NCBI RefSeq assembly: GCF_021341665.1 | Contig: NZ_JAJTTH010000001.1 | Span: 248,001-312,000, forward strand | Origin: Pseudomonas sp. Au-Pse12 | GTDB taxonomy: Bacteria; Pseudomonadota; Gammaproteobacteria; Pseudomonadales; Pseudomonadaceae | DNA length: 64,000 nt | Direction: 5' to 3' | Shown: positions 32,794-43,356 of the stretch, piece after piece | Layout of the letters: the number at the start of each line of letters is the position of its first letter | Numbering within the stretch: position 1 is the first letter of the stretch | The notes under the pieces: model-generated | The model's database searches: none | What the model saw: the letters and a program-made list of their open reading frames with translations, nothing else | Told to the model about the DNA's origin: nothing | Translations under genes and position numbers: made by a program

Positions 32794-33675
32794 TCACTCC
32801 ACCGAAATCTGCAAGATGGCATTGCCGCTAAAGGGGCCTGGCGTGACGTCCGAGCTGATTTCCAAGGTGTCGCTTAGGGTGTAGGTGCTTTTTCCACTCG
32901 GAGTGTTGATCCACTTGCCCATGTCTCTGCCACCAACCGATATCTTGCTTTTTCCACCGTTGCTCAGAGAGATGCGCTGACTGTCATAGCCGTTCTTAAG
33001 GAGGAATCTGAGATTGGCGCTGCCTGTGCACTCCACTTGTAGCGAGGTAGAGGCTTGATGGTTGTTGGCATTGGCCTCGGTCAGTGACCCATGATCCAAA
33101 GTGGCTGAGGCGGTGTTGAAACTGCAACTATTTCTTGGGTAGACACAACTGCCCTGATAAGTGGGTGGTTTATAGAACAGCGTAGTAACTACACCGCTTC
33201 CAGAGTCTCCACGAATAATGACGCCAGAGCATATAGGGCCCGTGGCCGGGTTGACTGCCAGATCGGATGACCATCTTACTTCGGTCCAGCGATCAGTGAA
33301 GTTTTTCAAATATTCACCCGATGATCGAATGCAGTACCAGGTGCAGTTGTTGAACGGAGTCTCTGCGTATATTACCGAGGGGTTATTACCCAGCCACTGG
33401 GCCGGTTGCATGATGTAGCCAGCAGGCACCCAAGTACTGTCTGATTGATTCGACATTGTCCTCTTTTGTACGGTTGTTATAACCGAGCCGGCGCCTGGCA
33501 CTCCGTAGTAGTCAAGATTCGTAGTGACGGGGTATTCGAAGGCATAAGCTCGGGCGCAGCTAAGTAGCAGCGCAGTCAATCCTAAAAAAAACAACCCGCT
33601 TGAAAGGGTGAATGAGCGATTGCTCTTGCTCTGTTGCACAGTGTAAGTGCGCTCGGAAACTGACATTAACTTCAT
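32794..33675 (-). CDS. MrpH-type fimbrial adhesin (second, orphan)
   Basis: 293 residues. Signal segment SSGLFFLGLTALLLSCARAYA. The N-terminal domain has paired cysteines (NNCTWYCIRSSGEYL) as in a lectin-like adhesin. The C-terminal pilin-like part begins near CSFNTASATLDHGSL and ends FSGNAILQISVE. It is related to the island protein at 13672 and also lacks nearby chaperone and usher genes. It may use pili encoded elsewhere. The sequence is AT-richer than its neighbours. Confidence 0.65.
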   Translation of the reverse strand: MKLMSVSERTYTVQQSKSNRSFTLSSGLFFLGLTALLLSCARAYAFEYPVTTNLDYYGVPGAGSVITTVQKRTMSNQSDSTWVPAGYIMQPAQWLGNNPSVIYAETPFNNCTWYCIRSSGEYLKNFTDRWTEVRWSSDLAVNPATGPICSGVIIRGDSGSGVVTTLFYKPPTYQGSCVYPRNSCSFNTASATLDHGSLTEANANNHQASTSLQVECTGSANLRFLLKNGYDSQRISLSNGGKSKISVGGRDMGKWINTPSGKSTYTLSDTLEISSDVTPGPFSGNAILQISVE

Positions 33676-33825
33676 CTACTGTCGAGGCGAGAATGGATGT
33701 CGATACTCGTCGAACTCAACAATAAAGGCTCTCAGTCAGTTCCGGCAGGCAGGGTGGAAATTTCCTAAGGGCTTTGGGGGCTTGGGTTCCGTGCCGACTG
33801 AAGGTGATCGACGTTTGCCGGTGGA

Positions 33826-34203
33826 TCAACTTTCAAGCCAGTGGATCCAGCCCGCTTGCGCGCCGTCATTGCGGTAGAAGTGCACGAGCGCCTCGTAGCA
33901 TTTCGCGATGTCGATGCACCAGGCGGCTGGATACTGGTCTTGTTGACCGTTGCTCAGCAGGTAGGCCTGGTCGCCCAATCGATCAGGGTCACCCAGTGAC
34001 GTAAAGCCACTGTCGCCTTCATGGCGCAGGTACATCAGCCAGGCGTGTTCAGTGTTTCGCAGCATGCACAGGCTTGGCCCGTCTTCGACGCAGAGCCATA
34101 ACTCGAATTGGGGGACTGCATCGAGGCGTCCCAGGGTCTCGCGCAGTTTCTCCTGCGATGCAACGGTTTCGGTTTGACCGTTGAAAAAGAGTGTCATGGC
34201 CAT
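33826..34203 (-). CDS. Imm1-type immunity protein (orphan)
   Basis: 125 residues from ATG 34203 (34197 also possible). The core has HAWLMYLRHEGDSGFTSLGD, then AYLLSNGQQDQYPAAWCIDI and YEALVHFYRN, the pattern of the Imm1 family, which protects against polymorphic nuclease or deaminase-type toxins. No toxin gene lies beside it. This is an inference from motif likeness. Confidence 0.65.
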   Translation of the reverse strand: MAMTLFFNGQTETVASQEKLRETLGRLDAVPQFELWLCVEDGPSLCMLRNTEHAWLMYLRHEGDSGFTSLGDPDRLGDQAYLLSNGQQDQYPAAWCIDIAKCYEALVHFYRNDGAQAGWIHWLES

Positions 34204-34449
34204 GGCGGTTACTCGGTATCTGTGGCAAGGCGCAAGGAGCAGGGCATCAACGCTGCCCCGGGCCTGGATCAGCTTGATCGGGTCCGGCGAGGTCCGATCA
34301 TAACAAAGCATCGGGTTGCGCAGCCCGGTGGGAACGGTTCGCCGGCAGCGCACATTTTTCCAACAAATGAGCCCTGTCGCCAAAGCCCTGGCGAGCGCTA
34401 GGATCGGCGGCCGAACGTTCGGTCCACCATTGCCAAGGGGCGCCATACC

Positions 34450-35064
34450 ATGCAATCAAGGCGACTGCCGCAGTCTGCAACCGGGCTTGTGCCCAGGGAA
34501 ATCACCTTGGATGACGTTGAGTTGTTGCAGCGTTTCTTTGTCGAGAACCCGGAGTATTTCCACATCGTCCACGGTTGCGCGCCGCAACCGGATGAAGCGC
34601 GCGATGAGATCGATGATGCGCTGCCAGCCGACTGGTCCTACACCTACAAATGGAAGATGGGCTACTTCGACGGCGAGGGCCGCTTGCGGGCTTTTGTCGG
34701 TGTCGTCAGTGACCTGCTGGCGCCGGGTGTCTGGCATATCGGTTTGTTCATGCTGGCGACGGCTTGTCACGGCGGCCCCATCGCCCGGCAACTGCACCGG
34801 GAACTGGAGTGCTGGGCCGCGGGCCAGGGCGCGCGCTGGCTGCGCTTGAGCGTGGTCGAAGGCAATGCTCGGGCGCAGGGTTTCTGGAGCGCCTGCGGTT
34901 ATGCCGAGGTGCGTACCCGTGACGGCATCGAACTGGGCCGCTTGCGGCACCGGGTGCGGATCATGATCAAGCCGCTGGCCGAGGACTCGCTGGCCGACTA
35001 CCTGGCCCTGATGCCCCGCGATCGGCGCGAGGAGCAGGCCCAGGCCACTCCCTACCTGAACTAA
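34450..35064 (+). CDS. GNAT family N-acetyltransferase
   Basis: 204 residues. The fold includes WHIGLFMLATACHGGPIARQ for the acetyl-CoA region, and RLSVVEGNARAQGFWSACGYA for the C-terminal core. The N terminus carries a conserved FFVENPEYFHIVHGCAPQPD. The substrate is unknown. Not linked to the divergent Imm1 gene in any obvious way. Confidence 0.8.
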   Translation: MQSRRLPQSATGLVPREITLDDVELLQRFFVENPEYFHIVHGCAPQPDEARDEIDDALPADWSYTYKWKMGYFDGEGRLRAFVGVVSDLLAPGVWHIGLFMLATACHGGPIARQLHRELECWAAGQGARWLRLSVVEGNARAQGFWSACGYAEVRTRDGIELGRLRHRVRIMIKPLAEDSLADYLALMPRDRREEQAQATPYLN

Positions 35065-35115
35065 ACATGCCCCTGCCAGTCCCATGGGGCATCTTTGAGC
35101 GACTGGGGAAACACC

Positions 35116-35502
35116 ATGAGAATTGATCTTGCAACGCTCTGCGCCGCGGCGTTGGCTGCGAGCCTGCCCGTGCTGGCGCAGGCGGCCGAGCCCAGGGTTG
35201 CCGAGCCGGCCTACCAGAGCCAGGTGGCCCGCTACCAGTGCGAGGGCAACGTGCGTATCGATGCGTCCTACCTGAACATCGACAACGGTTCCTCGTTCGC
35301 CACGCTGTATTACAAGGAACAGCTGATTCCCATGCACATTGCGCGTGCGGCCTCTGGAGCGCTGTACGTGGCGGATGACGAGCAGAACAGCTTTCGTTGG
35401 CACACCAAGGGCAAGGGTGGCGTGCTGTCGTTCCTCGAGGCTGACCACACCGCCACGGAGCAGGTCTTGCTCAAGGACTGCCAGGAGCTCGACCAGGACT
35501 GA
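35116..35502 (+). CDS. MliC-type lysozyme inhibitor
   Basis: 128 residues from ATG 35116. Signal peptide LCAAALAASLPVLAQAAEP. The mature domain has VARYQCEGNVRIDASYLNID, a central beta sheet and a final Cys (LKDCQELD) that could bridge with the first. The family inhibits c-type lysozyme in the periplasm, or at the outer membrane when lipidated. Here no lipobox is seen, so a soluble form is likely. Confidence 0.75.
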   Translation: MRIDLATLCAAALAASLPVLAQAAEPRVAEPAYQSQVARYQCEGNVRIDASYLNIDNGSSFATLYYKEQLIPMHIARAASGALYVADDEQNSFRWHTKGKGGVLSFLEADHTATEQVLLKDCQELDQD

Positions 35503-35530
35503 ACGCCCGGTGTCGGCTTTTGCTCCAGGC

Positions 35531-35556
35531 AAAAAAAAGCCCGCGGGGAGGCGGGC
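35531..35556 (-). terminator. Minus-strand intrinsic terminator
   Basis: Stem GCCCGC/GCGGGC with a 6-base loop, followed on the minus strand by eight T. No gene on that strand lies upstream within 300 bp, so it may end a small RNA or block read-through toward mliC. Confidence 0.65.
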
Positions 35557-35613
35557 GAACGTAGTTGCTTGAATGAGCGAGGCGACTATACACAGCGTTT
35601 TTGTGTGCCTGGG

Positions 35614-35627
35614 TGAAACAAGTTTCA
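35614..35627. promoter_or_regulatory. Palindrome TGAAAC-AA-GTTTCA
   Basis: A 14-bp perfect palindrome that fits the reported PsrA-type pattern (G/C)AAAC-N2-4-GTTT(G/C). It lies 24 bp upstream of a minus-strand TATAGT (35585-35590). The regulator is an inference. Confidence 0.4.
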
Positions 35628-35873
35628 TCTTCCACCCGGGCCTCGAGCTTGCGCCATCCAGCGTTGCGCCGGTGCATGGGTGTGGTTTTCGCTTCAGCCC
35701 CGGCCCGGTAGGGCCCGCAGCTATGCGATCCGAGCTCGGCGCGGGTGGTTAGGGGCGCCTTCAGGCATTGACGAGCAGAGGCTCGTTGTTTTGTCGGCAA
35801 ACCCCGGGCTGCCGCCGGATCTGTTCTAACCTGAATCAGCGAGTCAAAAATCCCTTCAGGAAGAGAGGTGGGC

Positions 35874-36032
35874 ATGGCAACACAACAGCAACGCCCTTAC
35901 GAGCGGGAACGCAGCGACGAGACGGCGCAGTACGAGGTTGAACACAAGGAGCCGCCTCCGCAGACCTGGAAGCATCCAGACGATGGCAAAAGCCTGTCGG
36001 AACTGGATGAAGAGCGTCCCTTGAAACCCTGA
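35874..36032 (+). CDS. Small hydrophilic hypothetical protein, 52 aa
   Basis: 52 residues starting MATQQQRPYERERSDE, with AGGAAGAGAGG upstream, and ending SELDEERPLKP. Highly charged, without hydrophobic segments, and likely disordered. The family is unknown. The strong ribosome site supports it. Confidence 0.5.
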   Translation: MATQQQRPYERERSDETAQYEVEHKEPPPQTWKHPDDGKSLSELDEERPLKP

Positions 36033-36155
36033 CCCACAGCCCCGCCATCGAGCGGGGCTGACGTTTGTGGCGGGGCCTGGCCGGAGCTCTGTTACCATCC
36101 GCGGTTTTGCCGCCCCGGCGTGCCGGGGCCGGTGGTTCGTTCAAGGGAGAAACAC

Positions 36156-36476
36156 ATGATTGTCACCACCACCGCGCATATCGAAGGCCGGGAAATTGCC
36201 AGCTACCTGGATATCGTCAGCGCTGAATCCGTCCACGGCATCAACGTGGTTCGCGACCTGTTCGCCGGCATGCGCGACTTTTTTGGCGGCCGCTCCCAGA
36301 CCCTGGAGCGCGCGTTGAAGGAAGCACGGATCCAGGCCACCGACGAAATCAAGGAGCGCGCTCGGCAGTGCAACGCCGACGCGGTGGTCGGCGTGGATTT
36401 CGAGATCAGCATGCCCGCGGGCCGCGGCGGCATGGTGGTGGTCTTCGCCACCGGCACCGCAGTCAAGCTCAAGTAG
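36156..36476 (+). CDS. YbjQ (UPF0145) family protein
   Basis: 106 residues from ATG 36156, after GGGAGAAA. It has the YbjQ pattern: IVTTTAHIEGREIASYLDIV, GGRSQTLERALKEARIQATD, and ADAVVGVDFEI. The family forms oligomeric barrels, is cytoplasmic and is sometimes called heavy-metal binding, without firm proof. Confidence 0.85.
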   Translation: MIVTTTAHIEGREIASYLDIVSAESVHGINVVRDLFAGMRDFFGGRSQTLERALKEARIQATDEIKERARQCNADAVVGVDFEISMPAGRGGMVVVFATGTAVKLK

Positions 36477-36512
36477 CTTTCAATCCCGCCTTCAATCCGG
36501 CTTTCAATCCAA
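36477..36512. repeat. Three imperfect 12-bp tandem units
   Basis: The unit CTTTCAATCC(C/G)G recurs three times directly after the ybjQ stop. It has no obvious role. Confidence 0.5.
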
Positions 36513-36520
36513 TCAGGCGC

Positions 36521-36913
36521 TCAAGGTGCGATCGGGCTGCACAGCTCCACCAGGGTGCCGTCCGGGCAGCGCACATAGGACACCGTCTGCCCCCAGGGTT
36601 TGCTAGTGGGGGCGGCCAGTTCCCGGGCGCCCTGTTCCAGGGCCCGGGCATGGGCGGCGTGCACATCGCGGGTGACCAGCCCCAGCTCCATGCCCAGCGG
36701 CTTGGGCGAGGAATGAGCGGCGATGTGGCCCCCCTGGAAATTCATCTCTGCCAGCCCGTGATCGGCAAAGGCCAGGGTGGTGCTGCCGGTTTCCAGCTCG
36801 CCATAGGTGCCGGATTCGTGGAGAAAGCGCCGTTTGAAACCGAAGGCCTGTTCGAAGAAACACAAGGAACTTTCGACATCGGGCACGTAGATGATGGTGT
36901 ATCCGAGCTGCAT
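36521..36913 (-). CDS. VOC family (glyoxalase-like) protein
   Basis: 130 residues from ATG 36913. Single vicinal-oxygen-chelate domain pair: LGYTIIYVPDVESSLCFFEQ, FADHGLAE, and WGQTVSYVRCPDGTLVELCS, with a final Glu ligand. The usual metal-dependent members are dioxygenases, isomerases or resistance proteins; the substrate here is unknown. Confidence 0.8.
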   Translation of the reverse strand: MQLGYTIIYVPDVESSLCFFEQAFGFKRRFLHESGTYGELETGSTTLAFADHGLAEMNFQGGHIAAHSSPKPLGMELGLVTRDVHAAHARALEQGARELAAPTSKPWGQTVSYVRCPDGTLVELCSPIAP

Positions 36914-37001
36914 GGTTTGACACTCCCTGTCCAAGGATTAAGAGGGCGCGAATTTAGCACGAAGTTGCCGTCGCGCAGGGCCTCGGTTGTAAACCTCTGT
37001 T

Positions 37002-38642
37002 TCATTGTTGCTGCGCCCTCAGGTGCCAGCCCGATGCTGACCATTGCCACTCGTGGGTTGGCGCCAGGGCCTGGATAAAGTCCTGGTCGTGAGAGGCCAC
37101 CACCAGGGCGCCGGGAAAGTCTCGCAGGGCACATTCGAAGGCCTGTACCGACTCCAGGTCCAGGTGATTGGTGGGCTCATCGAGCAACAGCAGGCGGGCC
37201 GGGCGGCCTCCCCACAGCGCCAGGGCCAGGGCGGCTTTCAAGCGCTCGCCGCCACTCAGTTGCGCGCAAGGTTGCAGCACTCGTCGGGCGTCCAGTTGCA
37301 GGCGCGCCAGCCGGGTCCGCAGGGCGCTTTCCTCCAGTGGCGTGGCGGTGGTGCCCAGTTGCTCAAGCAGCGAGCGCAGGGGGTCGAGCTGCAGCAGGTG
37401 CTGGTCCAGGTAGGCGCTGGCCACGCTCACCTGGCACTCGCCGCTCAGAGGCTGCAACTGGCCGGCCAGCAGCTTGAGCAACGTCGACTTGCCGCAGCCG
37501 TTGGGGCCCACCAGGGCGATGCGCGCCGGGCCGTTGACGTTGCAGGTCAGCACGCTCGCCGGGGCCCGAGGGTCGAGCCAGGGCAGTTGCGCCTGCCGCA
37601 GGTTGAACACCGGCTGGCCGGCTTGCAGGGTGGTGGCGGGCAGGGTGAGCAGGGTCGGTTGCTGCGGGCCGACCCGGGCATAGGCATCGCGCACCTGCTC
37701 GTCGAGGGCGCTCTTGTGCCCCTGATGGGCATGGCGCACCTGGCCCATGATGTCGCGCGCGGCGCCGAGCAGCTTGGCCCGCTCGAAGCCGGAGACGTTG
37801 GCGGTCTTGGCGTAGCGGCGGGATGCCGCGGCGTGGCGCTGGATGGTGTCATGTTCGCGTTGCAGGCGCTTTTGTTCGCGGCTGCGCTGGGTGCGGGCAT
37901 GTTCCAGCGCGGCCTGGGCCGCCTCGTCGTGGGCCTGGCGCTGCGCCTGGTACAAGGCGTAGTTGCCGCCGTAGACCTGGGCGCCCAGGGGGCCGAGCTC
38001 GACGATGTGTTGCACCTGCATCAGCAGTTGGCGGTCATGGCTGACCAGGATCAGGCCACCGCGCCAGCCTTGCAGTTGCTCGGTCAGCCAGTGGCGGCCG
38101 TGGCGGTCCAGGTGGTTGCTTGGCTCGTCGAGCAGCAACAGGTCGGCGTTGCTCAGCAGGGCGCCGATCAGCACCACGCGAGCCAGTTGCCCGCCGCTCA
38201 ACGTGGCCGCCGGGTGCTCTGGCGCCACCTGCTCCAGGCCGGCGTCGTCCAGGGCCTGGCGCAGGCGCTGCGCCAGGTCCCAGCGGTCATCCACCTCGTG
38301 CAGGTCTTCGAGGCTGGCGGTGCCGGCGGCCAGGCGCTCCAGGGCGCACAAGGTCTGGGCGAGGCCGGCGACCTGGGCCACGCTCTGGCCTGGCTGCACC
38401 TGCGGGTCCTGGGGCACATAGGCCAGCCTGGCGCTGTGGCAGATGCTGCCGGAAGAGGGTTGCAGCTCGCCGGCGATCAGGCGCAGCAGCAGGGATTTGC
38501 CCACGCCATTGCGCCCGACGATGGCCGTGGGCTGGCGATCGAAACTCAGGTTCAGGGCATCGAGCAGGGTTTCGCCATTGGCGAATTGGTAGGTCAGCTG
38601 GTTCAGGGAAACCAGTGCGGGCAGCCGGGTGACGTGAGTCAT
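37002..38642 (-). CDS. ABC-F family ATP-binding protein
   Basis: 546 residues from ATG 38642. Two ABC domains. First Walker A is GRNGVGKS with LSGGQ (ATLSGGQLARV). Second Walker A is GPNGCGKST with QLSGGERLKA. LLLDEPSNHLD and LLLDEPTNHLD are the Walker B sites. There is no membrane domain. The linker between the domains is a basic helical pair. ABC-F proteins bind the ribosome and adjust translation or give antibiotic resistance. This sub-type is not clearly EttA, so the exact role is open. Confidence 0.85.
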   Translation of the reverse strand: MTHVTRLPALVSLNQLTYQFANGETLLDALNLSFDRQPTAIVGRNGVGKSLLLRLIAGELQPSSGSICHSARLAYVPQDPQVQPGQSVAQVAGLAQTLCALERLAAGTASLEDLHEVDDRWDLAQRLRQALDDAGLEQVAPEHPAATLSGGQLARVVLIGALLSNADLLLLDEPSNHLDRHGRHWLTEQLQGWRGGLILVSHDRQLLMQVQHIVELGPLGAQVYGGNYALYQAQRQAHDEAAQAALEHARTQRSREQKRLQREHDTIQRHAAASRRYAKTANVSGFERAKLLGAARDIMGQVRHAHQGHKSALDEQVRDAYARVGPQQPTLLTLPATTLQAGQPVFNLRQAQLPWLDPRAPASVLTCNVNGPARIALVGPNGCGKSTLLKLLAGQLQPLSGECQVSVASAYLDQHLLQLDPLRSLLEQLGTTATPLEESALRTRLARLQLDARRVLQPCAQLSGGERLKAALALALWGGRPARLLLLDEPTNHLDLESVQAFECALRDFPGALVVASHDQDFIQALAPTHEWQWSASGWHLRAQQQ

Positions 38643-38890
38643 CAGCACCTCCGGAAAATGTGGCAACAGGCCAATGAGCGCTTGCAGGGCTCATCGCGAA
38701 TACATTTTTGGAAGGCTTAGTGGTTCACGTCGGCAATCGTCCTGGGACGGGAAAGAAGGGGCGTAGCCTAACGGCGCAATTATCTGCCTGGCAAGTGCGC
38801 TGATTCGCCGGTGGCCGCTTTCAGGCTGCTTGCCACCCTGTTTCAGGCGTCGCAGAAAGCTTATCGAGGCAGCAGGCTCTTCTTTGTTGG

Positions 38891-39973
38891 CTACGCCAGG
38901 ACCGCCACCGCCTTGATCTGCGCCCAGAGTTGCTGCCCGGGGTGCAGTTGCAGTTGATCCCGGGAATAACGGGTAATGCGCGCCAGCAACGGGCTGCCGG
39001 CCGCGTCCAGGCGCACCAGCACATGAGCGGCGTTGTCCGCCGGAATCTCGTCGCGCACCGTCACCGGCAGGCGGTTGAGGATGCTGCTGTGCCCGCTGTC
39101 CTCCAGACTCAGGCTGACGTCCCGGGCCTGGACCTTGAAGCGCAGGGCTTTGCCCGGCGCCAGGGGGTGATGGGCCACGCGCATGTTCAGCAGGCTGCCG
39201 GGCAGTTGCAGGGTCAGCAGTTGATAGACCGGGTCGTATTGGCTGACCCGGCCTTCGATCACCACGCCTGCGTCGTCGCCCAGGGCCAGCGGCAGGTCCA
39301 GGCGGGCCAGGGTCTCGCCCACCGGGCCGCTGGCCAGGGCCCGACCATCGCTGAGCAGGACGATGTGGTCGGCCAGCCGCGCCACTTCATCCTGGGAGTG
39401 GCTGACGTACAACACCGGGATATCCAGCTCGTCGTGCAGACGCTCCAGGTACGGCAGGATCTCGCTTTTGCGTTTCGAATCCAGGGCCGCCAGGGGTTCG
39501 TCCATCAGCAGCAGCCGCGGGCTGGTGAGCAGGGCGCGGGCGATGCCGATGCGCTGGCGTTCGCCGCCTGAAAGATGCTGCGGGTGGCGCTGCAGCAGAT
39601 GGCCGATGCCCAGCAGCTCGGTGGCCTGGGCCATGTCCACCCGGCGCTGCGCCTTGGCAATGCGTCGCAGGCCGAACTCCAGGTTGGCCTGTACGGACAG
39701 ATGCGCGAACAGGCTGGCCTCCTGGAACACATAGCCCAGGGAGCGCTTGTGCGGTGGGACGAACAGCTTGCGCGGGCTGTCCTGCCAGATTTCGTCGTTG
39801 ATCTGGATCCGTCCGCGGCCGGCCTTTTCCAGGCCGGCGATGCAGCGCAGGCAGGTGGTCTTGCCCGAACCGGAGTGCCCGTACAGCGCGGTCACGCCGC
39901 GTCCGGGCAATTGCAGGTCGAGGTCCAGGGTGAAGTCGTGGTAGCCCAGGTGCAGCTTGACGTGAATGCTCAA
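38891..39973 (-). CDS. modC: Molybdate ABC transporter ATP-binding protein ModC
   Basis: 360 residues from a TTG start at 39973, chosen because GGAG lies 7 bases upstream and the frame starts [19 protein letters not shown]. Walker A is GHSGSGKTT, signature LSGGERQR, Walker [13 protein letters not shown]. The C-terminal part is a molybdate-binding TOBE domain (about 295-360). It energises molybdate import at the inner membrane. It follows modB by only 4 bp. Confidence 0.9.
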   Translation of the reverse strand: MSIHVKLHLGYHDFTLDLDLQLPGRGVTALYGHSGSGKTTCLRCIAGLEKAGRGRIQINDEIWQDSPRKLFVPPHKRSLGYVFQEASLFAHLSVQANLEFGLRRIAKAQRRVDMAQATELLGIGHLLQRHPQHLSGGERQRIGIARALLTSPRLLLMDEPLAALDSKRKSEILPYLERLHDELDIPVLYVSHSQDEVARLADHIVLLSDGRALASGPVGETLARLDLPLALGDDAGVVIEGRVSQYDPVYQLLTLQLPGSLLNMRVAHHPLAPGKALRFKVQARDVSLSLEDSGHSSILNRLPVTVRDEIPADNAAHVLVRLDAAGSPLLARITRYSRDQLQLHPGQQLWAQIKAVAVLA

Positions 39974-39977
39974 TGGC

Positions 39978-40658
39978 TCAGCTCCAGCCGGCTTTGGTCT
40001 TGCGGCTGGAGTACAGCGCCAGCAGCACCAGGAACGAGAACACCAGCATGGCTCCGGCCAGCCAGTGGGCCTGGGCATATTCCATGGCCTCGACGTGATC
40101 GTAGATCTGTACCGAGACCACTCGGGTCTTGTCGGGGATGTTGCCGCCGATCATCAGCACCACGCCGAACTCGCCGACCGTGTGGGCAAAACCGAGAATC
40201 GAGGCGGTGATGAAGCCCGGTCGCGCCAGGGGCAGGATCACCGTGAAAAAAGTGTCCCAGGGGTTGGCGCGCAAGGTTGCGGCCACTTCCAGGGGGCGGC
40301 TGCCAATCGCCGAAAAGGCATTTTGCAGCGGCTGTACCACGAAGGGCATGGAGTAGATCACCGAGCCCAGCACCAGCCCGGCGAAACTGAACGTCAGGGT
40401 GCCCAGCCCCAGGGACTGGGTGAACTGGCCGAAGAAGCCATTGGGCCCCAGGGCCAGCAGCAGGTAGAAACCGATCACCGTGGGCGGTAGAACCAGAGGC
40501 AGTGCCACCACCGCGCCGATGGGGCCGCGCAACCAGGAGCGGGTGCGCGACAGCCACAAGGCTATCGGAGTGCCGACCACCAGCAGGATCAGCGTGGTCA
40601 GGGACGCCAGCTTGAGGGTCAGCCAGATGGCGGAAAAATCGGCACTCGACAGGCTCAT
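39978..40658 (-). CDS. modB: Molybdate ABC transporter permease ModB
   Basis: 226 residues with about five membrane segments and the EAA loop ([20 protein letters not shown]). It starts [20 protein letters not shown]. Forms the transmembrane pore of the molybdate importer. Its ATG directly follows the modA stop, so translation is probably coupled. Confidence 0.9.
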   Translation of the reverse strand: MSLSSADFSAIWLTLKLASLTTLILLVVGTPIALWLSRTRSWLRGPIGAVVALPLVLPPTVIGFYLLLALGPNGFFGQFTQSLGLGTLTFSFAGLVLGSVIYSMPFVVQPLQNAFSAIGSRPLEVAATLRANPWDTFFTVILPLARPGFITASILGFAHTVGEFGVVLMIGGNIPDKTRVVSVQIYDHVEAMEYAQAHWLAGAMLVFSFLVLLALYSSRKTKAGWS

Positions 40659-42663
<2,005 letters not shown>

Positions 42664-42867
42664 GTGCAAGAATTCTCCGTCGGCAGGATTAGACAATGAA
42701 GCCCGTGGTTTTTAGCAGGAGAAGGCGTCTCGAGGCCAGCTGACTTTTTCCATGCGGGCTCAATCCCGGGCATTTGCAACCGATTCAGGGGCTGCTGTCG
42801 GTGCTATCGATCCGGCGCTAGACTGCGCCGATATTTTTCCCCATCGCCCCCCTAAGGAAGGCTGACC

Positions 42868-43356
42868 ATGGATGTAAAACGGCGCGAAGTTCTGCCATTC
42901 ACTGTTGCAGGCCTGCAAGTACGTACCCTCAACGCTGCGGAACGACAGGCTGACAGCGCCCGGATCGGGCCGATGTGGCAGCGTTTCTATGTCGAGGGCC
43001 TGTTCGACAAGATCGGCCCCCGCCAGACCGACTCGTTCGTCTATGGCGTCTATTCCAACTACGAGTCCGATGCCAGCGGGCATTTCGATGTGACGGCCGG
43101 CGTGGCGCTGAGTGGCGACTGCGCCGAGTACCCGAGCGTGGCGATCCAGGGCGGCGAGTATCTGGCATTCAGTGCCAGGGGCGCGATGCCCGACTGCGTG
43201 ATTCAGGCCTGGGGGCTGATCTGGGCCTATTTCCAGGACAACCCGCAGGTCCGTCGCGCTTTTGCCACGGATTTCGAGGTCTACAGCAGCGCCGATTCCG
43301 TGGCGATCTACATCGGCATCGAGGCTTCGGACGCGGCTTCGCGCTCGAGCAACTGA
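42868..43356 (+). CDS. GyrI-like/effector-binding domain protein
   Basis: 162 residues. A SOUL/GyrI-type small-molecule binding fold: VAGLQVRTLNAAERQADSAR, then IGPMWQRFYVEG and GVYSNYESDASGHFDVTAGV, with DFEVYSSADSVAIYIGIE at the end. No DNA-binding part. Such stand-alone domains may bind small ligands. Its 3' end overlaps the convergent ada by 49 bp. Confidence 0.75.
   Translation: MDVKRREVLPFTVAGLQVRTLNAAERQADSARIGPMWQRFYVEGLFDKIGPRQTDSFVYGVYSNYESDASGHFDVTAGVALSGDCAEYPSVAIQGGEYLAFSARGAMPDCVIQAWGLIWAYFQDNPQVRRAFATDFEVYSSADSVAIYIGIEASDAASRSSN

Larger units (their letters stand above)
35503..35873. other. Intergenic with minus-strand terminator
   Basis: No gene is seen. It contains a terminator pointing left, a TATAGT-like element and a 14-bp palindrome, listed separately. 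Confidence 0.5.

Noticed and set aside
36477..36512. Short tandem units after ybjQ as a possible CRISPR or regulatory repeat
   Set aside because: Only three imperfect 12-bp units with no spacers. Listed as a simple repeat only.
37044..38720. A 558-codon + strand frame opposite the ABC-F gene
   Set aside because: Low-complexity Gln/Gly/Val-rich translation, opposite two complete ABC domains.
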